Shown here: positions 15,090-22,255 of the stretch, one piece after another
Layout of the letters: each line of letters starts with the position of its first letter
Numbering within the stretch: the first letter of the stretch is position 1
Assembly (NCBI GenBank): GCA_019119835.1
Contig: DWWE01000098.1
Coordinates: 1 to 51,345, forward strand
Reading direction: 5' to 3'
Length of the DNA: 51,345 nt
Source: Candidatus Gemmiger stercoravium
Lineage (GTDB): Bacteria; Bacillota; Clostridia; Oscillospirales; Ruminococcaceae
Position numbers and translations under genes: made by a program
Notes under the pieces: generated by a model
Told to the model about the DNA's origin: nothing
The model's database searches: none
The model's input: the letters and a program-made list of their open reading frames with translations, nothing else

Positions 15090-16334
15090 CTACTGCCCCC
15101 GCCGCCGCCAGACGCTTTCCACCGCATACCGCACGGCGTCGATGTGGTGGTTGTCCACATCCGGGTAGCCGGGCAGCACCTCGCCGGTGCGGGGGTCGCG
15201 GGCATACTCGTAGGCGGCAAACTCGGCGGCGGTGTCGGGGCAGCGGGCCGGGTCGATGCAGATGGCCGCCAGGCTCTGCAGCCACTTCATGCTCTGGTTC
15301 AGGCTGCCGGGGCCCTTGTGGGCGGCGCGGCAGGCCAGGCCGGTGGCCCGGTAGTCGGCGCAGCTCTTGGGTTCGGCCGAGTCGGCGGTCAGCAGCCCGC
15401 CGGTGCGCAGACTCTCCCCCACCCCCCGGTCCAGCAGCAGCCGGGCGGTATCCCGGTTGGGGGTGCGGCGGCGGGTCAGCTCGTCCAGCACCACCAGGGT
15501 GCGGCGGGCCGGGTCGTAGGCCACCGCGTTGTAGGCCCAGGGGTCGGGGTACCAGCCCCAGTCCACCCCGTGGTACACCCGCTCCGGGGCGGGCAGGGCG
15601 GCGGCGTCCAGCGGTTCCAGCCGCAGGTTGTCAAACACCGCGGCGCCGCTGCCCACCACTTCGCCCAGGTACTCGTGGCGGTAGGCCAGCGGGTTGACCT
15701 GCCGCAGGTGGTCGGCGTCGGCCAGGAAGCGGGGCCCCAGCCAGTCGGCCGGCAGGTCCCGGTAGGTGGCGTGGACCACCCGCTTGCCGGCCCGGGGCTG
15801 CAGCACATACCGGTTGACCCAGCTGCGCCCCATGGCCGGCGGGTTGAAGCTCTTGAAGGCCAGGGCGTAGTCGCCGCCCCGGAACAGGCTCTGCTCCACG
15901 CTGCGCACCTCCTCGGGGCCGTCGAACTGGTCCAGCTCCTCGAACCAGCACAGCCCGATGGTCCCGAAGGGCGCCCGGATGCTCTTGAGCTTGCCCGCGT
16001 CGTCCAGCCCGAAGAACTGGATCTTCTGGCCGGTGGGCAGGTAGGTACATTCCATCGGGCTGACGGTGCAGCGGAATTTGCGCCCCAGCCCCAGCGCCCC
16101 GATGGCCCAGCAGATCTGCGGGTAGACGCTGGTGCGCAGCGTGGCCCCCACCTTGCGCAGCACCACGGCGTGGACGCCCGGGTGGCGCAGCAGCTGCAGA
16201 ACCAGTTCCAGCGAAAGATAGCTGGACTTGCCCGACCCGCGCCCGCCCTTGGCCACCAGTTCCTGCACGGCGCCCCGCCGGATGTCGGCGTGGGCGTCCC
16301 AGAACACCGGGGCGATAAGCTCTTTCAATCGCAC
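15090..16334 (-). CDS. terL: Terminase large subunit, PBSX type
   Basis: 414 residues. ATPase-nuclease that drives DNA into the prohead and cuts it. Walker A GGRGSGKSS at 30-38, Walker B IGLCWFEELDQF near 128-139, and nuclease acidic motifs GVDWGWYPDP, LLTADSAEP and DNHHIDAVRYA. All key residues are present. Normal for the PBSX/XtmB family (about 400-430). The start is GTG at 16334; its ribosome site is poor (GGGGG about 16 bases away), but a stop lies in frame upstream, so little room exists for another start. It follows the small terminase by 39 bases. Confidence 0.93.
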   Translation of the reverse strand: MRLKELIAPVFWDAHADIRRGAVQELVAKGGRGSGKSSYLSLELVLQLLRHPGVHAVVLRKVGATLRTSVYPQICWAIGALGLGRKFRCTVSPMECTYLPTGQKIQFFGLDDAGKLKSIRAPFGTIGLCWFEELDQFDGPEEVRSVEQSLFRGGDYALAFKSFNPPAMGRSWVNRYVLQPRAGKRVVHATYRDLPADWLGPRFLADADHLRQVNPLAYRHEYLGEVVGSGAAVFDNLRLEPLDAAALPAPERVYHGVDWGWYPDPWAYNAVAYDPARRTLVVLDELTRRRTPNRDTARLLLDRGVGESLRTGGLLTADSAEPKSCADYRATGLACRAAHKGPGSLNQSMKWLQSLAAICIDPARCPDTAAEFAAYEYARDPRTGEVLPGYPDVDNHHIDAVRYAVESVWRRRGQ

Positions 16335-16373
16335 TTCGATCGCAGCAGCACCCCCTTTGCAATCAGCATCGGT

Positions 16374-16601
16374 TCACGGTTCGCCCGGCCGGGCGGGGGG
16401 CTGCCCGGCCACCTCGTCCACGATCACCACCCCCTCCTCGGCGCCGGCGCCTTCGCCCATGCCCAGGTATTTGTAGATCAGTTCCAGCGCCCGCAGCTTG
16501 TCCCCCGCCTTCACCGGCAGGTCGGCCTGCCGCAGATCGGCAAAGGCGATGTCCGCCAGTTCGTTCAGCACCCGCCGGGGGGTGATGGATCGTCTGCGCA
16601 C
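16374..16601 (-). CDS. terS: Terminase small subunit, shortened: no DNA-binding domain
   Basis: 75 residues. The whole protein matches only the C-terminal part of Terminase_2/XtmA small subunits: ITPRRVLNELADIAFAD, then VKAGDKLRALELIYKYLGM, then an acidic tail. The N-terminal helix-turn-helix, about 80 residues that recognise the packaging site, is missing. The GTG start at 16601 has a perfect AAAGGAGG five bases upstream and no open frame extends before it, so this is the natural start and not a frameshift. Normal family members are 130-180 residues. The product could still help TerL but should not choose a specific DNA site. Confidence 0.75.
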   Translation of the reverse strand: MRRRSITPRRVLNELADIAFADLRQADLPVKAGDKLRALELIYKYLGMGEGAGAEEGVVIVDEVAGQPPARPGEP

Positions 16602-16664
16602 GGGACCTCCTTTCTGTCCGGCGGGGCAGGCGTCGCGCCTTTACTCCCCGCCCCCGCAGTTTTA

Positions 16665-16679
16665 ACAACCTTTGGTTGT
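16665..16679 (-). promoter_or_regulatory. Operator copy 2: ACAACC-N3-GGTTGT
   Basis: Perfect 6+6 inverted repeat with a three-base spacer (TTT). It lies at about +10 to +24 relative to the start predicted from the -10 at 16696-16701, upstream of terS. An identical palindrome occurs at 17540-17554 inside another promoter. Confidence 0.72.
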
Positions 16680-16695
16680 ATCTTGCGACAAAAAA

Positions 16696-16725
16696 AGAAT
16701 ACCACACCCGCCCCCGAAACTGCAA
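16696..16725 (-). promoter_or_regulatory. Candidate promoter of the terS-to-holin operon
   Basis: TTGCAG-N18-TATTCT on the minus strand with a TGG extension to the -10. It lies between the terminator of the regulator gene and terS. The -35 is weak, so an activator may be needed. Inferred from sequence. Confidence 0.5.
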
Positions 16726-16801
16726 CGAAGACTTCCCGAAAACTTTCCGAAATCTTTTTTGCAGCCCGCCGGGGGCAGGAAACGCCCCGCCGCGCCCAAA
16801 C

Positions 16802-16826
16802 AAAAACGCCCCCGCCATGCGGGGGT
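16802..16826 (-). terminator. Terminator after the phage regulator gene
   Basis: GCCCCCGC-type hairpin (CCCCCGC, CAT loop, GCGGGGG on the minus strand) followed by TTTTT. It lies ~100 bases after the stop at 16926 and separates the regulator gene from the structural operon. Confidence 0.85.
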
Positions 16827-16925
16827 GCGGGCAGTATGGGGGCGGCCGGCGCGAGTTTTGCCGGAAGCAGACCACCCGCCGGGGCGCACCGTCAGGGGCG
16901 GCGCACAGGCACAAGCAGGCCCGGC

Positions 16926-17369
16926 TCAGGGGGTCGCGGCGTGTTCCCGGGCGCCCTTGGCGCCCCGGGCGGCCCGCTGCAGGTCCAGCGCCCGCAGGGC
17001 GGCGGTCTGCATCTGCTCCACCCGGCGGACCACCACCCCCATCTCGTCGGCGGCCTGCTGCACCGTCTGCCCCTGCAGGAAGCGGCGCAGCAGCACCTCC
17101 CGCTGCCGCTCGTCATCCAGCCGGCTCACCGCCCACACCAGCTGGCGGCGCAGCGTCAGGCAGCGGGCGGCCTGGGCGTCCAGCTGCTTGCAGGCGGCCT
17201 GCAGCTGGGTGCGCACCTGCCGCAGCCCCGGCGAGTTCCGGGTGCCCAGCGTCCGGGCCACCCGCTCGGCCTCGGCGCGCAGCGCCTCCACCTCCCGGCA
17301 GAGCATCTGCTGCCGGGCGGCTTCCCGCCGGTAGCGGCCCAGCCATTCCGTCTTTTCACGGTTCGTCAC
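16926..17369 (-). CDS. Phage late regulator, sigma-70 region-4-like (DUF1492/RinA type)
   Basis: 147 residues. The N-terminal half is a charged coiled coil (about 8-75) with heptads. The C-terminal half has VWAVSRLDDERQREVLLRRFLQGQTVQQAADEMGVVVRRVEQMQTAAL, a sigma-70 region-4-like helix-turn-helix with the usual D-x-x-x-R-E-V-L-x-x-R-F entry. Such genes lie just upstream of terminase genes in many Clostridia and Staphylococcus phages and activate late transcription. GTG at 17369 has GGAGG eight bases upstream. It is a single-gene unit with its own promoter, operator and terminator. Confidence 0.8.
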   Translation of the reverse strand: MTNREKTEWLGRYRREAARQQMLCREVEALRAEAERVARTLGTRNSPGLRQVRTQLQAACKQLDAQAARCLTLRRQLVWAVSRLDDERQREVLLRRFLQGQTVQQAADEMGVVVRRVEQMQTAALRALDLQRAARGAKGAREHAATP

Positions 17370-17528
17370 ATTGCATCCCTCCTGTACACAGGGCGCCCGG
17401 CCCCGCCGCGGCTCCGAACCCCGGCCCCGCCGGCCGGTCAGGCCGCCGGCTCCCTCCGGCCGGCCCGGTCCCGCCGCAGCCGGTCAGGCCGGGCGCCCTC
17501 CTCTCGGTCATTTCCTCCCTGCATTGTC

Positions 17529-17557
17529 AGCATAGCATTACAACCATAGGTTGTCAA
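17529..17557 (-). promoter_or_regulatory. Promoter of the phage regulator gene
   Basis: TTGACA-N17-TATGCT on the minus strand: perfect -35, 4 of 6 at -10, ideal spacing. The 17-base spacer and the end of the -35 contain the palindrome ACAACC-N3-GGTTGT, a typical layout for repression by a phage-type repressor. Confidence 0.82.
17540..17554 (-). promoter_or_regulatory. Operator copy 1: ACAACC-N3-GGTTGT
   Basis: Perfect inverted repeat with spacer ATA, lying between the -35 and -10 boxes of the regulator promoter and overlapping the last bases of the -35. Bound protein would block RNA polymerase. The same arms recur at 16665-16679. No candidate repressor gene is in the window. Confidence 0.78.
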
Positions 17558-17722
17558 CCGATTTTCTCCGCTTTTCTCCCCTGCAGTCCCACTGTCCGGT
17601 CGGCAGATCCCACAAAAATCTCCGCCGTTTTTGTACAGCGCCCGCGCTCCGCCCCCGTCCGCCCTTCCCACCGCCCCGTCTCTTTGCCGTCCCCTTCCCG
17701 CCCCGCCCGCCGTTTTTTCCAC

Positions 17723-17751
17723 AAAAAATCCCCGGAACTTTCGTTCCGGGG
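17723..17751 (-). terminator. Terminator of cls
   Basis: CCCCGGAAC-GAAA-GTTCCGGGG, a nine-pair stem with a GNRA tetraloop, followed by ATTTTTTG on the minus strand, about 40 bases after the cls stop. Confidence 0.94.
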
Positions 17752-17793
17752 AGCAGGCTGTACAAAATCTGCCATCCGTCGCCGTCGGCGGGC

Positions 17794-19347
17794 TCAGCAC
17801 AGCGGCGCCACCAGCCGCAGCACGGCGGACACCAGGGTGCCCAGCCAGCTGGTGCGGCAGTCGCTGAGTTCCACCCGATGGCACCGGCTTTCCAGGTCCA
17901 TCATGTCGGCCCGGATGTCCCGCAGCGCCTCGCCGCCGTACAGCAGGGTGCTGCACTCAAAGTGCAGGTACAGGCTGCGGTAGTCCAGGTTGATGGACCC
18001 CACCGCCCCGATGCGGCCGTCGCAGTACCAGGTCTTGGAGTGGAGGAACCCCGGCGTGAAGCTGTACACCTTGACCCCGCCGTTGATCAGCGCCGGGAAG
18101 TAGCTGCGGGTGAGCTGGAAGATGGTGGGCTTGTCCGGGATGCCGGGGGTGTAGATGCGCACATCCACCCCCCGCTTGGCCGCCAGGCACAGGGCGGTGA
18201 GCAGGTCGTTTTCCAGGATCAGGTAGGGGGTGGTGATGAACAGTTCCCGCTGGGCCTGGTTGATGAGTTCCAGGTAGACGTTCTTGGCGATGGTCTCGTC
18301 GTCCACCGGCGTGTCGCAGAAGGGCTGCACCAGCCCGGTCGCCCCGGGGGCGGGGGACGCAAACACCGGCCGGGGCACCGCCCGCTCGTCGCTTTTGGGG
18401 CGGTTGGCGGCCCAGAATTCCAGGAACATCGTGGTGAAGCTCCAGGCCGCCGGGCCTTCCAGCCGCACGCCGGTGTCCCGCCAGTAGCCGAAGCGCTGCT
18501 TTTCGTTGATGTACTCGTCCGCCAGGTTGATGCCGCCGGTGAAGGCCACCTCGCCGTCCACCACCAGGATCTTGCGGTGGTCCCGGTTGTTCATGACCAG
18601 GTTGATCATCGGCACAAAGGGGTTGAAGGACAGCGCCCGGATGCCCTCGGCCTCCAGCTTGCGCCAGTACCGCACCGGCAGGCCGGTGACGCAGCCGGTG
18701 TCGTCGTAGATCAGCCGCACGTCCACGCCGGCGGCGGCCTTGCGGCGCAGCAGCTCGTGGACGGTGTCCCACATGCGGCCCTGGGAGATGATGAAGAACT
18801 CCACAAAAATATAGCGCTCGGCCTTCTCCATCGCCTCCAGCATGGCGGGGAACATCTCCTCGCCGGAGGGGTAGTAGGTCACCCGGGTGTCCCCGTATAC
18901 CGGGAAGCCGCCGTAGTTTTCCAGGTAGGCGGCGGTGGCGGCGGCCCGGGGGTCGGCGGCGGCCAGCCGGGCATGGCCCGCGGGTTCGGGGGTGCGCAGC
19001 GGGCGGATGCGCAGCGCCGCCCGGGCCAGTTTGCGGCGCAGCCGCAGCGCGGGGCGGTGGTCGCCCCACCACAGGTAGAGCAGCCCGCCCTGCACCGGCA
19101 TCAGGATGAAGAGGGCCAGCCAGCTGATCTTGAATTCCGGCACGGTGGAGTCCTTGCGGATCAGCGCCGCGCACATCACCACGCTGATGACCACCCCCAC
19201 CACATTGATCCACCCGGCATATTCGGCCAGTTTGTTGAACAGAATAAACAGCCACACCGCCTGCAGCAGCAGCAGCACGCCGGTGACCACCAGGCGGCTG
19301 AAGACAAACCGCATCAGGCTTTTCACTTTGGTACGCAGTTCGGCCAT
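17794..19347 (-). CDS. cls: Cardiolipin synthase
   Basis: 517 residues. Joins two phosphatidylglycerol molecules to cardiolipin at the membrane. Two N-terminal transmembrane helices (about 17-37 and 44-63) and a third hydrophobic segment (76-93) precede two phospholipase-D motifs: HRKILVVDGEVAFTGG (H257, K259, D264) and FLHSKTWYCDGRIGAVGS (second HxK, near 435). Both motifs are complete. Length is normal. ATG at 19347 follows AAAGGAAA. It is a single-gene unit between its own promoter and terminator. Confidence 0.94.
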   Translation of the reverse strand: MAELRTKVKSLMRFVFSRLVVTGVLLLLQAVWLFILFNKLAEYAGWINVVGVVISVVMCAALIRKDSTVPEFKISWLALFILMPVQGGLLYLWWGDHRPALRLRRKLARAALRIRPLRTPEPAGHARLAAADPRAAATAAYLENYGGFPVYGDTRVTYYPSGEEMFPAMLEAMEKAERYIFVEFFIISQGRMWDTVHELLRRKAAAGVDVRLIYDDTGCVTGLPVRYWRKLEAEGIRALSFNPFVPMINLVMNNRDHRKILVVDGEVAFTGGINLADEYINEKQRFGYWRDTGVRLEGPAAWSFTTMFLEFWAANRPKSDERAVPRPVFASPAPGATGLVQPFCDTPVDDETIAKNVYLELINQAQRELFITTPYLILENDLLTALCLAAKRGVDVRIYTPGIPDKPTIFQLTRSYFPALINGGVKVYSFTPGFLHSKTWYCDGRIGAVGSINLDYRSLYLHFECSTLLYGGEALRDIRADMMDLESRCHRVELSDCRTSWLGTLVSAVLRLVAPLC

Positions 19348-19391
19348 AGAGTTTCCTTTCCCGGCATTTCGACAGATTCGCCGTTCTTTTT

Positions 19392-19420
19392 ACTGTAGCA
19401 CGTCCTGCCCGCCATTGCAA
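19392..19420 (-). promoter_or_regulatory. cls promoter
   Basis: TTGCAA-N17-TACAGT on the minus strand, 45 bases upstream of the cls ATG. Confidence 0.65.
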
Positions 19421-19531
19421 GCCGTTCGCCGCCCCGGCCCGGGGTTGCCGGGCGGCCGCCCGTCTCTGCCAGCGCTTCTGCACCGGGGCTGCAAATTTTT
19501 ATCATCGTTATTCCGCTCGTTTTCCTGTATT

Positions 19532-19558
19532 TTAGCACTCTTTACATTTGACTGCTAA
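19532..19558 (+). promoter_or_regulatory. CIRCE element (HrcA operator)
   Basis: TTAGCACTC-N9-GACTGCTAA. The consensus is TTAGCACTC-N9-GAGTGCTAA, so 17 of 18 arm bases match with the exact nine-base spacer. It overlaps the hsp20 promoter. CIRCE normally controls groESL and dnaK operons; here it precedes hsp20. Confidence 0.9.
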
Positions 19559-19569
19559 ACTTTCACAAT
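19541..19569 (+). promoter_or_regulatory. hsp20 promoter
   Basis: TTTACA-N17-CACAAT. The -35 lies inside the CIRCE spacer and the rest of the element covers the promoter spacer, so HrcA binding would block it. The resulting leader is about 105 bases. Confidence 0.65.
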
Positions 19570-19682
19570 TTGTTCATTTGCAGTTCACAAATGGCGTGTA
19601 TCATCAGAATTGCCGAAAGGGAAAACCCCCACGGCAATATAACAAGTCAATTCTTTCATGAATATAAAAGGAGACATGCGTT

Positions 19683-20096
19683 ATGGCTATGCTGCTGGAT
19701 CGTCGTTACAACCCCTTCAATGAACTGGAAAACTGGAACCGCGCCTTCTTTGGCGATACCTCGCTGGCCGAGTTCAAGACCGACATCCGGGACCTGGGCG
19801 ATTCCTTCCTGCTGGAAGCCGACCTGCCCGGCTTCCGCAAGGAGGAGATCAACCTTTCGCTGAACGGCGACACGCTGACCATCAAGGCGGTGCGCCACAG
19901 CGGGTATGAGGAGGAAGCCAAGCGCAAGGGCTACCTGCGGTGTGAGCGGAGCTACGGCACCTACGCCCGCAGCTTTGATGTGACCGGCGTGGACACCAAC
20001 GGCATCCGCGCCGCCTACCAGGACGGCGTGCTGACCGTCACCCTGCCCAAGCGCAGCGCCCACCGCCCCGAAGGCCAGACCATCCCCATCGAGTGA
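19683..20096 (+). CDS. hsp20: Hsp20/alpha-crystallin small heat-shock protein
   Basis: 137 residues. ATP-independent holdase that binds unfolding proteins. N-terminal RRYNPFNELENWNRAFFGD, then the alpha-crystallin domain from about 33: FKTDIRDLGDSFLLEADLPGFRKEEINLSL, with the conserved GVLTVTLPK near the end (about 115-123) and a short C-terminal IPIE motif. ATG at 19683 follows AAAGGAG. It is one of only two plus-strand genes here and forms a single unit with a CIRCE-controlled promoter and a strong terminator, so heat-induced expression via HrcA is likely. Confidence 0.95.
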   Translation: MAMLLDRRYNPFNELENWNRAFFGDTSLAEFKTDIRDLGDSFLLEADLPGFRKEEINLSLNGDTLTIKAVRHSGYEEEAKRKGYLRCERSYGTYARSFDVTGVDTNGIRAAYQDGVLTVTLPKRSAHRPEGQTIPIE

Positions 20097-20138
20097 TTCG
20101 CCCCGGGCAACCCCCAAAGCGAACCCCAAAAGCAAGCA

Positions 20139-20185
20139 AGCCGCCCCGCGGCGTTCCGCCTGGAACGCCGCGGGGCGGCTTTTTC
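20139..20185 (+). terminator. Terminator of hsp20
   Basis: An 18-pair stem (GCCGCCCCGCGGCGTTCC, loop GCCT, and its complement) followed by TTTTT. Read on the minus strand the hairpin is followed by TTGCTTGCTTTT, so it may also help end the convergent ABC-export operon. Confidence 0.94.
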
Positions 20186-20224
20186 TCAAGACAGCATCCG
20201 GGCGGTATCACCCGGCGCAGGTCC

Positions 20225-20986
20225 TCACGCCTCGCCTTTGCGCATGGCCTCCTCGTACATCGAGCAGACCTCGTCGGAGGGGCCGTCCCCCCGCTTGACG
20301 CCGTGGTCCAGCCAGATGGCCCGCTGGCAGAGCCGGCGCACCTGGTCGGAGCTGTGGCTCACGAACAGCAGCGTCGTGCCGCCGGCCAGCATCCGGTCCA
20401 GCCGCTCCATGCACTTTTGCTGGAACATGAAGTCGCCCACCGCCAGCACCTCGTCCACCACCAGCAGGTCGGCGGCCACCGCGGTGGCGATGGAAAAGCC
20501 CAGCCGGGCGATCATGCCGGAGGAAAAGTTCTTCACCGGCACGTCGATGAAGTCCCGCAGCTCGGCAAAGTCGATGATCTCGTCAAAATGCTGCTGCATA
20601 TACTCCCGGTCATGGCCCAGCACCGCACCGTTCAAAAAGACGTTTTCCCGGGCGGTCAGGTCCATGTCAAAGCCGGCGCCCAGTTCGATCATCGGCGCAA
20701 TGGCCCCCTGCACGCTGCAGCTGCCGGCGCTGGGGTACATGACCCCGGCCACCACCTTGAGCATCGTGCTTTTGCCCGAACCGTTGCGCCCGATCAGCGC
20801 CACCGATTCGCCCCGGCGCACCTGGAAGGAGACATCCTTCAGCGCGAAGAATTCGTTGAACATCAGCTGGCCCTTGATCATCTTGACCAGATATTCCTTG
20901 AGGGTCTCGGTCTTTTCCTGCGCCAGGTTGAAGCGCATCGAAACGTGGTTGACATCCACCACCACAGGCTGTTGCACAAGTTCCAT
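20225..20986 (-). CDS. Polysaccharide export ABC transporter, ATP-binding subunit (Wzt/TagH type)
   Basis: 253 residues. Walker A GRNGSGKST at 66-74, signature FSSGMIARLGF near 155, Walker B LLVVDEVLAVGD near 173, and switch histidine in FVSHSSDQV. The N-terminal extra stretch TLKEYLVKMIKGQ before the P-loop is typical of the export ATPases that pair with ABC-2 permeases. It has no C-terminal carbohydrate-binding domain, so it resembles the TagH/RfbB short form. Powers export of a lipid-linked polysaccharide or teichoic acid. Starts ten bases after the permease stop. Confidence 0.92.
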   Translation of the reverse strand: MELVQQPVVVDVNHVSMRFNLAQEKTETLKEYLVKMIKGQLMFNEFFALKDVSFQVRRGESVALIGRNGSGKSTMLKVVAGVMYPSAGSCSVQGAIAPMIELGAGFDMDLTARENVFLNGAVLGHDREYMQQHFDEIIDFAELRDFIDVPVKNFSSGMIARLGFSIATAVAADLLVVDEVLAVGDFMFQQKCMERLDRMLAGGTTLLFVSHSSDQVRRLCQRAIWLDHGVKRGDGPSDEVCSMYEEAMRKGEA

Positions 20987-20996
20987 AGGGGCCCCC

Positions 20997-21800
20997 TTAA
21001 ATATACAGGATGAAGTTCCGCTGCAGTTTGCGGAAGACGAGCAGCCCCACCGCCAGCATGACCACGCCGGACGCCGCGCAGGCGAACCAGGTGTTGGGGC
21101 CGGGGATGTTGCCGTACATCACCAGATTGCGGAACATGTTGATGTAGTGGTACATCGGGTTGATCTTCATCAAGTTCTGGGCGAAGGGCGGCAGCTGTTC
21201 CAGCGGGTAGAAGATCGGGGTGGCGTACATCCAGCCCAGCGTCAGGATGCTGAACAGGTGCTGCATGTCCCGGAAATAGACCGTCAGGGCAGACAGCAGC
21301 ATTGCGATGCCGCAGCAGAACAGGAACAGGAAGACCAGCGGGACCCAGAACAGCACCATCGTCCAGTAAAAGGGCGAGCGGGTGAAGACCATGACCAGCA
21401 CGACGGCGGCCAGGCTGAAGCTCATGGTCACAAAGCTGGACACCACCCGGCTGAGGGGGAAGATGTACTTGGGGATGTAGACCTTTTTGATCAGCGAGGC
21501 GTTGTAGATGATGGAGGTCAGGCCCATGTTGGCGCTCTCGTTGAAGAAGGTGAAGAGGGTGTTGCCGCAGATCAGGTACAGCGGGTAGTTGGGGATGTCG
21601 CTGCGGAACATGAAGGAAAAGATGATGGTCTGCACCACCATCATCAGCAGCGGGTTGAGCACGCTCCACACATACCCCAGGAAGCTGCGGCGGTATTTCA
21701 CCTTCAGGTCCCGGCCCACCAGCTCGGTGATCAGCGGGCGGTACTGCAGGAAATGGGCGGCGATGCTCTTGTAATCGGTCTTCTGTCTGGGTTGTTTCAT
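20997..21800 (-). CDS. Polysaccharide export ABC transporter, ABC-2 permease (Wzm/TagG type)
   Basis: 267 residues with about six membrane segments, for example LMMVVQTIIFSFMF, VLFWVPLVFLFLFCCGIAML and the last helix near 230-250. Conserved RFBA/TagG features are ELVGRDLKVKYRRSFLGYVWSVLNPLLMM and FYPLEQLPPFAQNLMKINPMYHYINMFR. It forms the channel partner of the ATPase that follows. ATG at 21800 overlaps the upstream stop by four bases (ATGA) with GGAGGCAACC upstream, so its translation is coupled to the sugar-isomerase gene. Confidence 0.92.
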   Translation of the reverse strand: MKQPRQKTDYKSIAAHFLQYRPLITELVGRDLKVKYRRSFLGYVWSVLNPLLMMVVQTIIFSFMFRSDIPNYPLYLICGNTLFTFFNESANMGLTSIIYNASLIKKVYIPKYIFPLSRVVSSFVTMSFSLAAVVLVMVFTRSPFYWTMVLFWVPLVFLFLFCCGIAMLLSALTVYFRDMQHLFSILTLGWMYATPIFYPLEQLPPFAQNLMKINPMYHYINMFRNLVMYGNIPGPNTWFACAASGVVMLAVGLLVFRKLQRNFILYI

Positions 21801-22240
21801 CGGTTGCCTCCTGTGGCGGCTTGGTTGGCGGTGCGGACCTCGGCGGTGAAGGCCGCGAAATCCCGGATGTACTCGCTCTCGTCATAGTGTTCGCTGGCCA
21901 GGCAGAGCAGCACCGAATCCGGGCTGAAATCATACATTTCCTTCCAGGCCATGGTGGGGATGTACACGCCGGTGCGGGGGCGGTTCAGGCAGAACACCGC
22001 CTCGTTGCCAAGGCCGTCCTTCACCCGGATCTTGCTCTGCCCCGCCACATTGATCAGCACAAACTGGCTTTTCCGGTTGGCGTGCTGGCCGCGGACGATG
22101 TCCGGGTCCGACCCGTAGATGTAAAACACCCGCTGGATCGCAAAGGGCACGTCCCGTTCGCCTTCCACCACCACCAGGTTGCCCCGCTCGTCGCCGTGTT
22201 CGGCGAACTCAATAAAATACGCACTGTCAATTTTGCTCAT
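21797..22240 (-). CDS. FdtA/QdtA-type sugar 3,4-ketoisomerase (WxcM-like cupin)
   Basis: 147 residues. The cupin pattern is complete: DERGNLVVVEGERDVPFAIQRVFYIY, RGQHANRKSQFVLINVAGQ (histidine in the HxN motif that marks this family) and RTGVYIPTMAWKEMYDFS. Known members turn dTDP-4-keto-6-deoxy-glucose into its 3-keto isomer for a following transaminase. Being fused by ATGA to an exporter gene and following a DegT aminotransferase strongly supports a 3-amino-3,6-dideoxyhexose path. Which isomer (galacto or gluco) cannot be told from sequence. Confidence 0.85.
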   Translation of the reverse strand: MSKIDSAYFIEFAEHGDERGNLVVVEGERDVPFAIQRVFYIYGSDPDIVRGQHANRKSQFVLINVAGQSKIRVKDGLGNEAVFCLNRPRTGVYIPTMAWKEMYDFSPDSVLLCLASEHYDESEYIRDFAAFTAEVRTANQAATGGNR

Positions 22241-22255
22241 TGTATTCCCCTTTGT

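Larger units (their letters stand above)
2962..17557 (-). mobile_element. Late-gene-only prophage block (cryptic prophage or domesticated particle)
   Basis: About 14.6 kb of contiguous minus-strand genes in siphovirus late order: regulator, terminases, portal, capsid, connectors, tail, lysis. Genes are tightly packed, often with ATGA or GTGA overlaps, and each has a ribosome site and an intact frame. I found no integrase, excision, repressor, replication or prohead protease gene, and no long direct repeat between the flanks (2766-2961 and 17558-17790) that would mark att sites. Base composition looks like the host genes around it. Flanking genes are ordinary chromosomal genes. It is most like a PBSX-type or gene-transfer-agent-type element; a decaying prophage is the alternative. 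Confidence 0.85.
17370..17793. other. Intergenic boundary between prophage block and cls
   Basis: The stretch contains, from right to left, the cls terminator (17723-17751), about 160 bases with no signal, then the operator-bearing promoter (17529-17557) and a 140-base GC-rich leader before the GTG at 17369. A 53-codon frame in the leader (17351-17511) has a ribosome site only two bases from its ATG and low-complexity sequence, so I do not call it. Confidence 0.6.

Noticed and set aside
17351-17511. Small leader frame of about 53 codons before the phage regulator
   Set aside because: The GGAGG lies only two bases from the ATG and the sequence is low complexity. It may be a leader but cannot be supported as a gene.
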